Below, in pieces: positions 1 through 12,262 of a stretch of 64,000 nt of DNA. Under the pieces are notes generated by a model, which saw only the letters and a program-made list of their open reading frames with translations, had not been told where the DNA came from and searched no databases. Where the stretch lies: positions 21,758,354 through 21,822,353 of the forward strand of contig CAXIPT010000001.1 of the NCBI GenBank assembly GCA_964030475.1. The letters run 5' to 3'. The translations under genes and the position numbers were made by a program. Source of the DNA: Tethya wilhelma. Its lineage: Eukaryota; Porifera; Demospongiae; Tethyida; Tethyidae. Each line of letters starts with the position of its first letter. Position 1 is the first letter of the stretch.

Positions 1-132
1 AGGTTCATACTGATCATCACTGTATTCACAACATCAGTAAGTCATCAATAACAGTGATATATATAGCACAACAGGTCTAGATAATTATAATTATTATCAT
101 GTTTAACAGCTGGATTATATTAACACATGCAG

Positions 133-2230
133 GTTTACGTAGAGGCAGACTATGTTGTGAACATCAGTGTATACTCCTTAAAGAGCTCAACCAACAAATG
201 TGTTACTTGTACACCTGATTCCTTGCACCCAGAGAAGAATGGATGCTGTGACAACCATAATAACTTTGGAATCTGTTTAGAAGATGAACTGTGTGACACT
301 GAACTAGTATTTGGCCTCGTATACGCAAACCAAACAGTGGGTGACATTTGGAACACTACCTTTAGCAATGAATCTTTAGTCCTTCTAGGAACAAGAAGTA
401 ATGGAAGCTTTCCTGACATTAATGCTTCAGTCATAGTTAAAGGATTAGGCAGAGAATTTACAGTAAGAATTTTAAATTTACAAATTAATCCACATGTGCA
501 TGCATGCCTCCCTGCATGCAACTATACTTGCTGCGGCAAGCCATTTTAGAACCTGCATGTCTACTGATGGGTATTATAAAATATACTCAGTAACATTGGT
601 AAACCTTCAGGCAGAGCACTCAGGTTTACTCAATATTACCTCATGTGTTTCCAATGACGCCCTAGTAGGCATATTCTAACCTATATAAATTTTATTGCCT
701 AGTGATCTCGCTCTATTTGAATCACATTGATTCCTGAACAGCATTGCATATTTTTCAAGCTTCACTCTCGAGGCACTAGGTATAAAATTTAATGCATAGG
801 GCCAGGGTATGCCATGGAGTATTCTCATGATACAGCCCATTCCCTATATGGGTTAGAGGGCACTACACATAAAAGCTGTCAGTATTCTTACACTCATATC
901 ACAGGACGTCAAGCTACTTGTCTGGGTAGAAGATGATGACAACAACAAATCGGATGGAAGAAATCCGTTAGATGATGATGATGATGACGTTATTGATGTG
1001 TTCATAATTTATATCGAACACTTTTCTGTTGGACTACAACCTCTTAATAAACGCTATGGTGGAAATAATGGACTAGCAATAATAGACCTGGAATATCTAG
1101 TATTATGTGCTCAGTACTATTATGGGAAACAGTGTGAGAATTTGAATGAATGTGAACTCAATTCAGTTACATGTAATGGATGAGGACAGTGTGAAGATGG
1201 AGTGGATTCTTTTACCTGTGTCTGTGAACCTAGATATGCTGGCACTCAATGTCAAGATTTGAACAACTGTTACAATGACCTCAATTCAACTATTTGTAGT
1301 GGCAATGGACAATGTACAACCTCTAACACATGTGAATGTGACCCAGGCTACACAGGGAGGCTGTGTGAACAACAACAAGGTATTAAACTAGAAATATATC
1401 CATGCTAGTAAATGCATGGATTAAATAATTAATCAATGTCTACTTTAAGCATGTACTCACATGACACATGCAGCTGTTTCAGATCTGACTACTGCAACAG
1501 TTTCAATTGCCACAACAGTATCAGCTATAACTACTACAATAGAATCAACTACCTCACCATCAGTGAACTCAGCTATCATTGGTGGAGTCATTGGAAGTGG
1601 ACTAGTCCTTACGCTAACAGTACTACTGTGTGGTGGAGTGCTATTGTACAAAAGGAAGAACAAGCCACCAGTGACTACTGCCAAAGACACTCAATTTAAA
1701 GGCAAGTCACAATTCTACGCCTGGTGCATACCTATACAAACAGTTACTATGATGATACTGTTACTTTGATTCCCTATTGCTCATAAATACACACAGATAT
1801 TCGATCAAAACATGGGAATTCAGCATATCAACCAACACCTAAAAAACCCTCACCTGCTGATAAAGATCAGGCAATATATGAATCAATTCCAGACCTTTTA
1901 TCTCTTCAAAAAGAGTACCAATCCCTTCAACAACTGGAGTCACCCAAAGAAGAGGCTTATACCAAAATGAGCTTTTGTTTTGAGGAGAGAATGCCATCTA
2001 GCCCAACTGAACTTACCAACAAACCATTCTCCTCAAATAAAGACAAAGAAACATACCAATCCCTTCAAAAGGTTCCCACTCTTCAATTAGAGTATCAAAC
2101 CCTTCAACAAACCCAACAGCTAAAATCAACCAAAGAAGAAGAAGAAGAAGAATACACCCACATGGCATCCTTTCCCGAAGAATGTCCAAATGAACAATAT
2201 GCTTTTCAAGAGGAAGAACTTTACTACTGA
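133..2230 (+). pseudogene. Notch-ligand-like EGF transmembrane protein, 5'-truncated by the window, with in-frame stop
   Basis: Four exons can be read: 133-462, 905-1379, 1474-1701 and 1797-2230, all phase-compatible. The first two give an MNNL-like (Notch-ligand N-terminal) region with paired cysteines and the motif ELCDTELVFGL; the second ends in a fragment resembling the start of a DSL domain (CAQYYYGKQC) followed directly by EGF repeats. Exon 3 holds a Thr/Ser-rich stalk and one membrane segment (GGVIGSGLVLTLTVLLCGGV) with a KRKNK stop-transfer. Exon 4 is a Gln/Glu-rich cytoplasmic tail with repeated YQSLQ-type motifs. The intron after 1701 uses a GC donor (gcaagt). A TGA at 1181-1183 interrupts the first EGF repeat exactly where the paralogue at 17.5-19.3 kb has an ordinary residue, so this copy is a pseudogene, a null allele or carries a base error. 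The signal-peptide exon lies left of the window. Confidence 0.6.
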
Positions 2231-2617
2231 CTTAGACTAGAGAAGTATAGCCTCGTACTCAGACTACTCTTACTTTTAGTGTTTCATGTTAAAAATCGGG
2301 AGGGCCTGATACAATCATGTCATGACATGAAGTATGTCAGAACATTTAATTGAGTGCACTGCTCTTGTTGGTTTCCACCAGAATGGATTGCCAGAGACTA
2401 GATGCAATTGAGTTCAGAGTACCAGAAAATTGTTCTTTCACTTTTTCGATGAGAGCCTATTGGTTGGATTTTAGCCAATCAGAAACATTGAAGCTATCCC
2501 TTTTATTGCTGGCAAAGGTCAGAGGTCAATGACTGTCAGCTGACTTGCAAAATTTGTATAGTTGAATGAGAGAAAAAGAAAATATATAGCTACAACTAAC
2601 CAAGCATCATTAATAAT
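2231..2617. other. intergenic, no gene seen
   Basis: AT-rich downstream sequence of the EGF gene. A short open stretch at 2350-2532 has no recognisable similarity. The repeat element starting at 2618 follows. Confidence 0.4.
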
Positions 2618-3174
2618 AGTAAAAATTTTTAAAAAATAAATAATGTAGGAATGGGCAGTGCGGTAAAAAGTATTGGAACAAGGCATGGTCTCAATTTCGG
2701 CACATGACTACTTCATTTTTATTCTTGATCCTTCATATGGATTTTCTGAATCAGTGTTGTGTTGCGATGATCTGTACAATAATACCGTAGCTTATCATTC
2801 TTTGCATTGGTTCAAATTTCTCAGTACTGTAGCTAATCACTTGGCTACTAAAGAAGTGGAATAAACTATAACAGACAGGTATCTAACTTAAACTAGACTG
2901 CATGCCAGCCAAGAGTTGGGCATAAAAATGAAGTAGTCATGTGTCGAAATTGAGACCATGCCTTGTTCCAATACTTTTTACCGCACTGCCCATTCCTACA
3001 TTATTTATTTTTTAAAAATTTTTACTACTTGTTCATTCACTTTTTTCAACACTATAGTGTGGAGACTATCAGAGACTAGTTAGTCCCTACAAAAAGCCTG
3101 AGTAGCAGCTATATGCACTACATTAGGCTGGAGCAAGCTAATGCGCATGCGTATAAAATGCCACGTGGATAGAT
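2618..3174 (+). mobile_element. 1-kb hairpin element, copy 1 (truncated at the join 3175)
   Basis: It begins with the hairpin module: arm from about 2618 to 2720, loop, return arm about 2925-3030. The arms are complementary through gtaggaatgggcagtgcggt and beyond. It continues with the family's second part (ttcattcacttttttcaac, then a gcgcatgcgtat site and ccacgtgg) and is cut at the N at 3175, after which a (TG)n run starts. No coding capacity is seen. Confidence 0.75.
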
Positions 3175-3175
3175 N

Positions 3176-3541
3176 TGTGTGTGTGTGTGTGTGTGCAGTT
3201 TTATCGCATGTATGAGAATACTCAGAATAATACATATGCACATACATTTTTTATTCGGTTGAATTGTAAGCAAACATCCATGCAGATATACATTATCTCC
3301 AGTAATGTGCTATAGATGAAAGTATTTACAAACTGTTAATAACTTTAAATGTAAGAGATTAATCTATTCAATCAATATTAAAATTAATCTTATTTTATTA
3401 TTAAAAAATCATGCAACAATAAATGCTAATATGCATGATTGTGACTTTCATAACATGCAGTTAAAAAACAAAAAGGCTATTGTAATCGCTCATCACTGTG
3501 CATGAATGTGTTGCCATGTGCTGGCATGTGGGAATTAAATT
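3176..3541. other. AT-rich spacer with (TG)n start
   Basis: A short TG microsatellite follows the join, then AT-rich sequence without recognisable features. The last part is presumably the 3' UTR of the minus-strand gene ending at 3542. Confidence 0.35.
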
Positions 3542-5896
3542 TCAAACTGTTGTGGTAATAGACTGATTAGACTCTGATGTATTAAGTTCTGCTGAATTAC
3601 TAGTAGTAGGCTCAGCTGCAGTTGGGAAAAGGACTTTCTTACTTAGAACTTGTTTCGAATAAAAACGATGAGGATCAGCCCCTTTGTCCTTGTTCTTCAG
3701 CTGAGTCACATCACCATGAACAATTTGAAACAGGGTTGCATTCTCACGGGAATTGACACATTGTACAGCAAACGCATCACAATATTTCTCTGCTGAAACT
3801 ACTAATTGTGAAACAGCAAGATAGGCACTTCTTGACCGACGTCTAGCACATTTAATGAAACACATTTCTTTTCCTCTCATCCATGATGACACAGACACAG
3901 GTGGCTGGTTATGCTTCACAATCGAACTTTCAAGAATGAGACGGCAATCTTTCTCCTTGCTGTGTACTTTCAAATGAAGGCGGCAGTCGTTTGTTCCAAA
4001 CAGACTAACTGGTGTCTGAAGGTAAAAGGATATCGGCTCATAATACTCGTCATCTGATTCAGATTTAAACTGCCTTTCTTCAGAAGGGACTGTTTTAGTC
4101 TCATCTTTTGTATCGTAATAGCAGATATAAAACTCGTGTGGGTGCTTGTCAGAATTAGTGCATGGTTTGAGATAAAAGTAAGAGCATGATGCCCTCCAGA
4201 TTGGAACAGCTACTAGAAAAAAGTCTCCAGAGTCATGATCAGCAACTGCCTTTAAGTATAAATCTGTAGATTCAGCTGATTCAGAAGAAGGTGTAAAGCA
4301 ACGAATTTTGAAAGGACCAGCTGTATAGGAATGTGGGAAAAAGAACAATCATGCAAAGTTAAAAGATATATACCATGTAATTTATACAATTTCATCCTGG
4401 TCCAAAGCAGGGCTGGGGAAAGTTAGATAATAAAATTTATTTTTAGGCTAGAGCAGCCAAGTGGCTCAGCTATATAGGGGATCTGGGGGGCTTGCTTCCC
4501 AGAAAAAGAAGAAAGTCTGGTGCATTCTAATCAGTAATCATTACCACAAATTTAAAGGCTATATATTTCACAGTAGTGAGACTGTTTGAAAGCTGTTTCC
4601 TCAATAAATCAAGAGATTACAAAGCCAAGCTATGGCCAGACTGGTCTATGCACATCCCCCAGGCCGGCCTGAAAAGGGCCATTCATTTCATAACATAATG
4701 CAAAATTACGCATGTACTACACATGTTTACTTACAGGAAATGTCTGCTTCATTCCTAATATACTCCACCAAAGCTTCCTGTAGAGGTTTCCTGAGCTCTG
4801 GCATCTTGACAAGGTCACTAACAGGCTTGATTTGGATCCCGACAACGGCTTCATCATGTGTCCCTCTCTCGACCACTGGAATGCCTCCTTTCAAGTTAAT
4901 GACTCCAATTCTGTGGACATCCTTGGATTTCTTGCTGTGATATTTTCCATACGATGCTCCAACACTCCCTGTTGCAAACTTTTCAACCCCAACACGACCC
5001 CCAGCTCCAAATTTTTTTGCTGCTTTATTCTCAGAGACAACTTCATACCCAGAAGCACCCAGCTGAATGCTTGACACATAATGAGTGATATGAAACTGAG
5101 AGATGAATTTGGCACACTACCTGACAATGTCCTTCCCAACATGTTTTGTTAGCATTTGAAAAATTGTCATTTCATTGGATTTTCCCTCATTCACTTCTAA
5201 CTTTACTGTTGGAACTTTCTTGGAGCATTCCTCAAGGCTTAACATGGACACCAAAGAATTTAACTCAGTATGTTGCCTCTCAAGTTGCCTGAGTTGTACT
5301 GTAGGTTTCAATGCCACAGACCTTTCTAGCATTTCATCCTGAATTACAGTGCTCAACTCAGCTGACCTTTTTTCCAAGATCCATCTACACAGCCATGTCT
5401 GAAATGAGACGTCTCCACTTGGCAACTTAATGTCGGTATCATCACAGTGATCCTTGAATGAGATTGTACGATTCAATACTTTCGTCCCGACCACTCTATG
5501 TCTGCTAGTAGAAGACTGAGAGTATTCCCCTTCAACTCCAACAGTGACAGCCGACTTGGGATTGGTCACTGAAGCACTAGCGTTTCCACGAAGTTCGGAA
5601 ACACTAGACACTTCTCTTTCGTAACTTTGTACAAGACCACCTTCTTCTGTTCCAATGATGTTGTCAAAGGTGACTGGTCTCACTTGGAATGAGGTCTTGT
5701 TCTGCCAAGGAGTGGGATCAGTGGTGTCCACTCCTCTTCCCAAACCAAGATCACTTATTCTTCGAATGTCAGTAGCCTCAATGCAGTTCTTTGCTTTTCT
5801 CTGAGACTCTAGATCCTGTTCTTTCTGATTATCATCGTCATCTTTCAATCTTTGCTGCTTTTCCTCAGAAATAATATTCTTTGGATCAACTGCCAT
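3542..5896 (-). pseudogene. two-domain protein (MACPF-like N half, beta-trefoil-like C half), copy 1, in-frame stop
   Basis: Two exons, 5896-4735 and 4320-3542, joined by a gtaagtaa donor and a ctatacag acceptor, would give about 646 residues. The N half resembles membrane-attack/perforin-fold proteins only loosely: a conserved GLGRGVDTTDPTPWQNK block, Ser/Thr/Gly-rich amphipathic stretches, and an FHITHYVSSIQLGASG segment where MACPF proteins have their GTHY...LGG signature. The C half has repeated FYLKP / FYICYY / FYLQTP beta-strand motifs suggesting a trefoil. A TAG at 5117-5119 sits where the intact paralogue (6400-8815) has a sense codon; reading continues in the same frame on both sides. 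It may be a pseudogene, a null allele or a base error. The function is unknown and the fold assignment is my inference. Confidence 0.5.
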
Positions 5897-6399
5897 AATT
5901 TAGCTATAATTATTTCTGCCTCCACACAGCTTGATGTCTTGATGTCTTGATGTCTTGATCTAAGTAGATAGATTTGCACAATGATCCCATAAATGGGGCG
6001 CATGTTGTTGAATCTTCCAAGTGCAACGAACAAGTTAACCTCGAACTTTAATAATTATAACTTTCTGGGATTTCAGAGGTCTAATCATGCCTTTGATGCA
6101 TGACTGATTTGACCATAATTTTATTGCAATTAACTTCCTCCTACACGTGTTTTCAAAACAGAAGCCGTGCATAATGCTAATGTAACTATTTGCTTGTAGT
6201 TTTGCATCCTTACCTAGGCAGCATGCTTGTTAATTAACTAACACACACACAAAAAAAATCATTATTAAGCACTAGGTAGAGCTAATTAATTTTGTAAACT
6301 AAAGATAAAGACAAATATAACCTGCAATATTATATACATGTAAATTAATATTAATGAACTTCATTAATAGTCTACTTATCAAATTAAGCCTTAGTAAAA
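5897..6399. other. spacer between tandem paralogues; 8-bp tandem repeat
   Basis: The 5' leader of copy 1 contains about four units of ttgatgtc at 5931-5958. The rest is AT-rich and holds the presumed 3' UTR of copy 2. No gene is recognised. Confidence 0.4.
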
Positions 6400-8815
6400 T
6401 CAGTTAACAATGCTTGAACCTTCCAAATCTGCAAATGTTACCACATGAGATGATGGCTTGGCTTCTTTGCTTTCATTGGAAGTAGAGTGTCTCGGTGGGC
6501 CTTGATCTTCCAAGGAAGAGCTGTTGATCTGTTGTATACTTTCAAACTTCGCTTGTAGCTCATCATCCGCTTTGAATTCTGCCTCAATTGGACATAGAGA
6601 GTGAGTATTTGATTTTTCTCCTCCAATTGGTGGCTGAGGTTCTTTCACATGGGGCTGGGGTTGAAACAGTGTTCCAGACAAGTGTTCATCATTTGACAAA
6701 AAGTCTGCAATACCTGGCTGACGTGAAATTGCTAGCTCTTGATCTTCTTTACGAGTATTTTTCTGCCAAGTTGAATTAGTTTGAACTATCTGAAACAGTG
6801 TCGCACGCTCCAAAGAATTGGTACAGAATGTGGAATTGTTGCCTTCTGAAAAATTAATGGCAACAAAAGCATTCCTTGATCGCCTTCTGGAACATTTTAA
6901 GAAGCACATTTCTTTTCCATTAATCCAAGACGACAAAGACACAAGGGGCTGATGATTCTTTACAAACGAACTCTGGAGCACAAGTCGACAATCTCTTTCC
7001 CTGTTATAAATCTGGAATCGAAGTGGTCCATCATAAGTGCCATTCATGCTCACAGGAGTCTGAAGATAGTATGGTACTGCTGCAGCTGTTCCAGGTTGAT
7101 GTTTAATACCTACTGGTTTCATTCCATCTTGAGTATTGTAGTAGCAGAGATAAAACTCTTTCGAGTGCTTGTCAGGGTTAGCACTTGGTTTGAGATAGAA
7201 ATTGGAACCAGATGCTTTTCCACGGTCGGATACTCCCAATGTAAGTGGTTTGGTGTCAGTAAGAACTTTTAAGTACCAATAATATCGAGCAGTACAACGG
7301 ATTTTGAATGGACCAGCTGCATTGAAAACAATAAAAATTACCAATGAATAATGTCATACAATGTCATACTGGAAGAAGAGATAGCTAGCAACTGTAGATC
7401 TAGAGCATAGTACTCAGATTAACTGTTGTTTTTACCAAAAGTTAATATTTTTATTAAAAAGGGGTTAGAAACAGAGTGGCCAAGCCCATGACCCCCTAGC
7501 TGGGTTGATCCCCCTAAACTCCGAAATACGCTTAAAGTTAATTGTGTTTCAGAGCTGGAGATTTTTCGATAAATAAGATGAATTTTAAGCATTTTGGTAG
7601 AAGGGAGCCTACGATTTTTATTAGTTTTTTTGGGGCTTATCAGGCAATTTCCCCACATTTAATTTTTAGTTGTTGAATAGGCCACTCTGGTTCTTGGCCC
7701 TTCCACGATTGCAACTTACAAGATATCTCCGTTTCATTTTTGATGTACTTCACCAAAGCTTCCTGCAGAGGTTTCCTGAGTTCCGGTATCTTAACTAGGT
7801 CACTAACAGGCTTGATTTGGATTGCAACAACAGCTTCATCATGTGTCCCTCTCTCGACTACTGGAATGCCTTCTTTCAAATTGATGACTCCAATCCTGTT
7901 GATGTCTTTAGACTTTCTGCCATGAAAATGAGTGTATGATGCTCCAACACTACCAGTAGCAATCTTTTCTACCCCAACACGACCTCCTACAGTCAGTTTT
8001 TTCAATACAGCACCTTCGGAGAGTACTTCATACCCTGATGCACCGAGTTGAATGCTGGATACAAAATGAGTAACATGAAATCGTGTGATGAAATGGTTGC
8101 AGTAGTCCACAACATCTTTATAGACCATGTGCTTCTTGAACACGTCAAGAAGGTCCGATTCACTAGGACGTAATTCTTTATTGGGTACAGAATCTGAAGA
8201 GGCTTCTGGCGCTTTGAGGCTCTCTAACAGGACCGAATTTATTTCTGCAAGCTGCCCATGGAGTCTAAGGATACGTTGGGAATGGGAAGCTTGATTGGGT
8301 TCCTGGTGATCATCAGGGAGTACAAGATTTAGATCGGCTGCCCTCTTTTCCAAGATCCACCTACACAGCCATGTCTGAAATGAGACGTCTCCACTCGGCA
8401 ATTTAATGTCGGTATCATCACAGTGATCCTTGAATGAGATTGTACGATTCAATACTTTCGTCCCGACCACTCTACGTCTGCTAGTAGAAGACTGAGAGTA
8501 TTCCCCTTCAACTCCAACAGTGACAGCCGACTTGGGATTGGTCACTGAAGCACTAGCATTTCCACGAAGTTCGGAAACACTAGACACTTCTCTTTCGTAA
8601 CTTTGTACAAGACCACCTTCTTCTGTACCAATGATGTTGTCAAAAGTGACTGGTCTCACTTGGAATGAGGTCTTGTTCTGCCAAGGAGTGGGATCAGTGG
8701 TGTCCACTCCCCTCCCCAAACCAAGATCACTGATTCTTTGGATGTCAGTAGCATCAATACAGTTCTTTGCTTTTCTCTCAGGTTGAGCCATGATAGTCAC
8801 CGTAGCAGATAACAT
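6400..8815 (-). CDS. two-domain protein (MACPF-like N half, beta-trefoil-like C half), copy 2, intact
   Basis: Exons 8815-7720 and 7316-6400 splice in frame to 670 codons. The donor is gtaagttgc and the acceptor caatgcag, at exactly the same position and phase as in copy 1. Residues about 20-145 are almost identical to copy 1, while the middle and C-terminal parts are much more diverged. The HVTHFVSSIQLGASG block and the following GRVGVEKIATGSVGASY stretch suggest an amphipathic beta-rich, possibly pore-forming fold; the C half (FYLKP, FYLCYY, YYLQTP, CRLVLQSS, MCFLKC) looks like a beta-trefoil followed by a low-complexity tail. A second Met at 8791 is a possible start. No signal peptide is visible, so it is probably cytosolic. 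It could equally be an unrelated animal immune or stress family; I cannot name it. Confidence 0.6.
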
Positions 8816-8856
8816 TATAAATGTTGAACTGTGTTCAACAGTTTTGAGCTCAGGCC

Positions 8857-9500
8857 GAATTGATCAGACGTCCTTTACCCAGTGATCAAGAACAGGCTGA
8901 AACTGAACTAGAACTGGAAGCTCATGAAACTTTCATAAGCCTGGCAGCCTGTTGCTCACAAAGTACCAAAATTACTTATTTGCTTCTGAGTATTTTATTA
9001 TATCTATTTATTTTATTTTATAGTATATTACACAACACTCTGTCAGCCACAGCCCTGAGCCACCTTCATGCATGCCATTGCATGAACTCCGCTTCATCAT
9101 CATCCCAAAACATGACTCATCACTGACTGAGTCTTATCGCGGGTTCCTGGTGTCACTGCAAAGCATACAATATGCCATGATCTGGCACTTAATAGACAGG
9201 AGTAAGTTCCTGCAATTATATTCATCAGGGTTGGATCCTCCAAGTGAAGGACACTTTGGCATGCTTGAAATTTTGCCATAGTACTGAATCTTTTGTGCAT
9301 CTCTGTTGCGTGCAAAAAAGCTATCATGAAGATGTTTGTGCCAATGTGCCTGGTATAAAAGACTGCCTATCAATACAGCAAGACAAGATTAGCATAAAAG
9401 TTTTCCTTGCGCGGTACAGCAAGCAATTAAGGTTTGGCATTTGATAAAATTTTCCCGTGGTACAGCAAGACAGTAACTTCCATTTTATGCCATACACTCT
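8857..9500 (+). pseudogene. decayed WDR18 exon-1-like sequence, haplotype A copy
   Basis: The stretch gacgtcctttaccc followed by an open segment with ACCCSQST-like coding, and later SLQSIQYAMIWHLIDR then a gt, parallels WDR18 exon 1 at 21375-21690 (gacgtcctttaccc, [23 protein letters not shown]|gt). Order and spacing are similar but the frame is broken. The same 640 bp recurs at 11620-12262. It looks like an old 5' duplicate of WDR18, not an expressed gene. Confidence 0.45.
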
Positions 9501-9502
9501 AT

Positions 9503-10096
9503 GAACACATTATGAAATTACCCTTCCATTTATGAAATAGAGCTTGCTAAATTTTGTAGACTTTTTGGTAAATTTCAACATTTTTAAAATTAAAATTGAA
9601 AAAAAATTGCTAAAAAATAACATGCTGCTTTTGCCAAAAAAAATTATCATCTTTAGAATGTAAGAATTTTTCGAAAATTTTAGCTAAACAAAGTGAAATG
9701 TTGCATATCTACAAGTATAGTAAAAATTTCATAAAAATTAGCAGTGTAGGAATGGGCAGTGCTGCAAAAAGAAAGGAAACAAGGCTGGGACTTTAAATTT
9801 CGGCACATGACTACTTCATTTTCATTTTCGATTCCTCATGTATCCAGTCATATAAAATGCTACATGTACATGTCCATTGATATTATTATAATAATTATAG
9901 AATCATGATTAAAATTTGGATTCCAATTAAGTCATAAATAAAGTAGAAGGTATACAGGCAACCTATATGAGCTTGGAAAACTTTGAAAATGAAGTAGTCA
10001 TCACGGTGCCGAAATTTAAAGTCCCAGCCTTGTTTCCTTTCTTTTTGCAGCACTGCCCATTCCTACACTGCTAATTTTTATGAAATTTTTACTATA
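9503..10096. mobile_element. left part of an inserted element (filled allele), containing hairpin copy 2
   Basis: Compared with the continuous version at 12240-12290, sequence foreign to the locus starts at 9503 (gaacacattatg). Its inverted counterpart (cataatgtgttc) ends at 15942, so these are probably the two ends of one insertion. From 9711 to 10096 lies the long-hairpin module (arms around gtaggaatgggcagtgctgc), cut by the join at 10097. Confidence 0.55.
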
Positions 10097-10097
10097 N

Positions 10098-10538
10098 ATC
10101 ATCACAGTGATCCTTGAATGAGATTGTACGATTCAATACTTTCGTCCCGACCACTCTACGTCTGCTAGTAGAAGACTGAGAGTATTCCCCTTCAACTCCA
10201 ACAGTGACAGCCGACTTGGGATTGGTCACTGAAGCACTAGCATTTCCACGAAGTTCGGAAACACTAGACACTTCTCTTTCGTAACTTTGTACAAGACCAC
10301 CTTCTTCTGTACCAATGATGTTGTCAAACGTGACTGGTCTCACTTGGAATGAGGTCTTGTTCTGCCAAGGAGTGGGATCAGTGGTGTCCACTCCCCTCCC
10401 CAAACCAAGATCACTGATTCTTTGGATGTCAGTAGCATCAATACAGTTCTTTGCTTTTCTCTCAGGTTGAGCCATGATAGTCACCGTAGCAGATAACATT
10501 ATAAATGTTGAACTGTGTTCAACAGTTTTGAGCTCAGG
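10098..10538 (-). pseudogene. duplicate 5' fragment of the copy 2 gene (probable allelic overlap at a join)
   Basis: Practically identical to 8418-8856: same start codon (10499), same leader, same first 135 codons, truncated by the N at 10097. Because it begins exactly at a join, an unmerged second haplotype is more likely than a real third gene. Confidence 0.7.
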
Positions 10539-10595
10539 CTTGGCGATATCATGCTAAGCGGAAGCAAATAAAACGGCAACTTGATGATTAGATAT

Positions 10596-11599
10596 ACAAG
10601 TAGTAAAAATTTTAAAAAAATAAATAGTGTAGGAATGGGCAGTGCGTTAAAAAGTATTGGAACAAGGCATGTCTCAATTTCGGCACATGACTACTTCATT
10701 TTTATTCTTGATCCCTCATGCATATATATGGATCCTCAGTGTCATAAATCCAATGATGCATGTGCGACAATAGTATCATATATAGCTTATTTTTGCATTG
10801 GTTCAAATTCCTACTAATCAGTTGGCTATGCTGTGGAGTAAACTAAATTATTATAAAACAAACAGGTAACTTGAACTAGACTGCCGGCCAAGAGTTGGGT
10901 ATAAAAATGAAGTAGTCATGTGCCGAAATTGAGACATGCCTTGTTCCAATACTTTTTAACGCACTGCCCATTCCTACACTATTTATTTTTTTAAAATTTT
11001 TACTACTTGTTTATTCACTTTTTTAAACACTAAGGTGATCAATTGCATGGAGAAAATCACACAGCAGAGACTAGTCAGTCTCTACAAAAGCAGAAGTGTA
11101 CATTTGATGCGCATGCGCATTATATGCATGCAAACCACGTGGTCTATTGACGACCTTTACCTACATCAAAATGGCTAAATAAAAAGTACAGTATTTTATA
11201 TCGAGAGTTTCAAAGCTGCCTAGATTTTGTTTGCTGCCTTTTGGCCAGCAAACGAGTCAAAAAGGACGTAATCTGCATGAAATGAAGTCTCACTATATAG
11301 TCAAAATTGGCTAGATGTCTTTTATTTGTCTGGAAATCGTGTTCAAGTAAGTCAGTTAGGAAGGAAGGAGAACAAAATTGCACTCTTGTGGCTTCTCGCC
11401 AGCACTCTCTCCAGAGTGCTCTAGAGACTTTCTGACAGTTTTCTTCGTTATTACGGTAAGAAAACTGTATGGGGGAGGCTATGAAATGCATTTGAAGGCT
11501 TATCTTCCTTTTCTTGAAAGTTTATAAGCATCAACATTTTGTATTGTGTCAATGGGACAGGCGGCCCATTCCTACTATACGTACTACCGTACGTATGAT
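10596..11599 (+). mobile_element. 1-kb hairpin element, copy 3 (complete)
   Basis: Starts acaagtagtaaaaatttt; hairpin arms at about 10596-10700 and 10905-11013. Then come the second part with tgcgcatgcgca (about 11109), ccacgtgg (about 11133) and a conserved AGTC/GGCCCATTCCTAC segment, ending in the small palindrome around tacgtactaccgtacgta. It lies between positions that are contiguous at 8856/8857 in the other haplotype copy, so it is insertionally polymorphic, together with short flanks. Confidence 0.7.
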
Positions 11600-11619
11600 T
11601 AAATGCAGACACGCAAACC

Positions 11620-12262
11620 GAATTGATCAGACGTCCTTTACCCAGTGATCAAGAACAGGCTGAAACTGAACTAGAACTGGAAGCTCATAAAACTTTCATA
11701 AGCCTGGCAGCCTGTTGCTCACAAAGTACCAAAATTAATTACTTATTTGCTTCTGAGTATTTTATATTATTTATTTTATTTTATAGTATATTACACAACA
11801 CTCTGTCAGCCACAGCCCTGAGCCACCTTCATGCATGCCATTGCATGAACTCCGCTTCATCATCATCCCAAAACATGACTCATCACTGACTGAGTCTTAT
11901 CGTGGGTTCCTGGTGTCACTGCAAAGCATACAATATGCCATGATCTGGCACTTAATAGACAGGGGTAAGTTCCTGCAATTATATTCATCAGGGTTGGATC
12001 CTCCAAGTGAAGGACACTTTGGCATACTTGAAATTTTGCCATAGTACTGAATCTTTTGTGCATCTCTGTTGCGTGCAAAAAAGCTATCATGAAGATGTTT
12101 GTGCCAATGTGCCTGGTATAAAAGACTGCCTATCAATACAGCAAGACAAGATTAGCATAAAAGTTTTCCTTGCGCGGTACAGCAAGCAATTAAGGTTTGG
12201 CATTTGATAAAATTTTCCCGTGGTACAGCAAGACAGTAACTTCCATTTTATGCCATACACTC
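11620..12262 (+). pseudogene. decayed WDR18 exon-1-like sequence, haplotype B copy
   Basis: Near-identical to 8857-9500 with small indels. It continues without interruption into 12263-13690, which shows the original contiguous arrangement. Confidence 0.45.

Noticed and set aside
10098..10538. A third genuine copy of the two-domain gene
   Set aside because: It starts at a join and is essentially identical to the 5' end of copy 2; an allelic overlap is simpler.
10596..11599. Helitron
   Set aside because: The small 3' hairpin is suggestive, but there is no consistent TC start, CTRR end or A/T target, and the other end is a very long hairpin.
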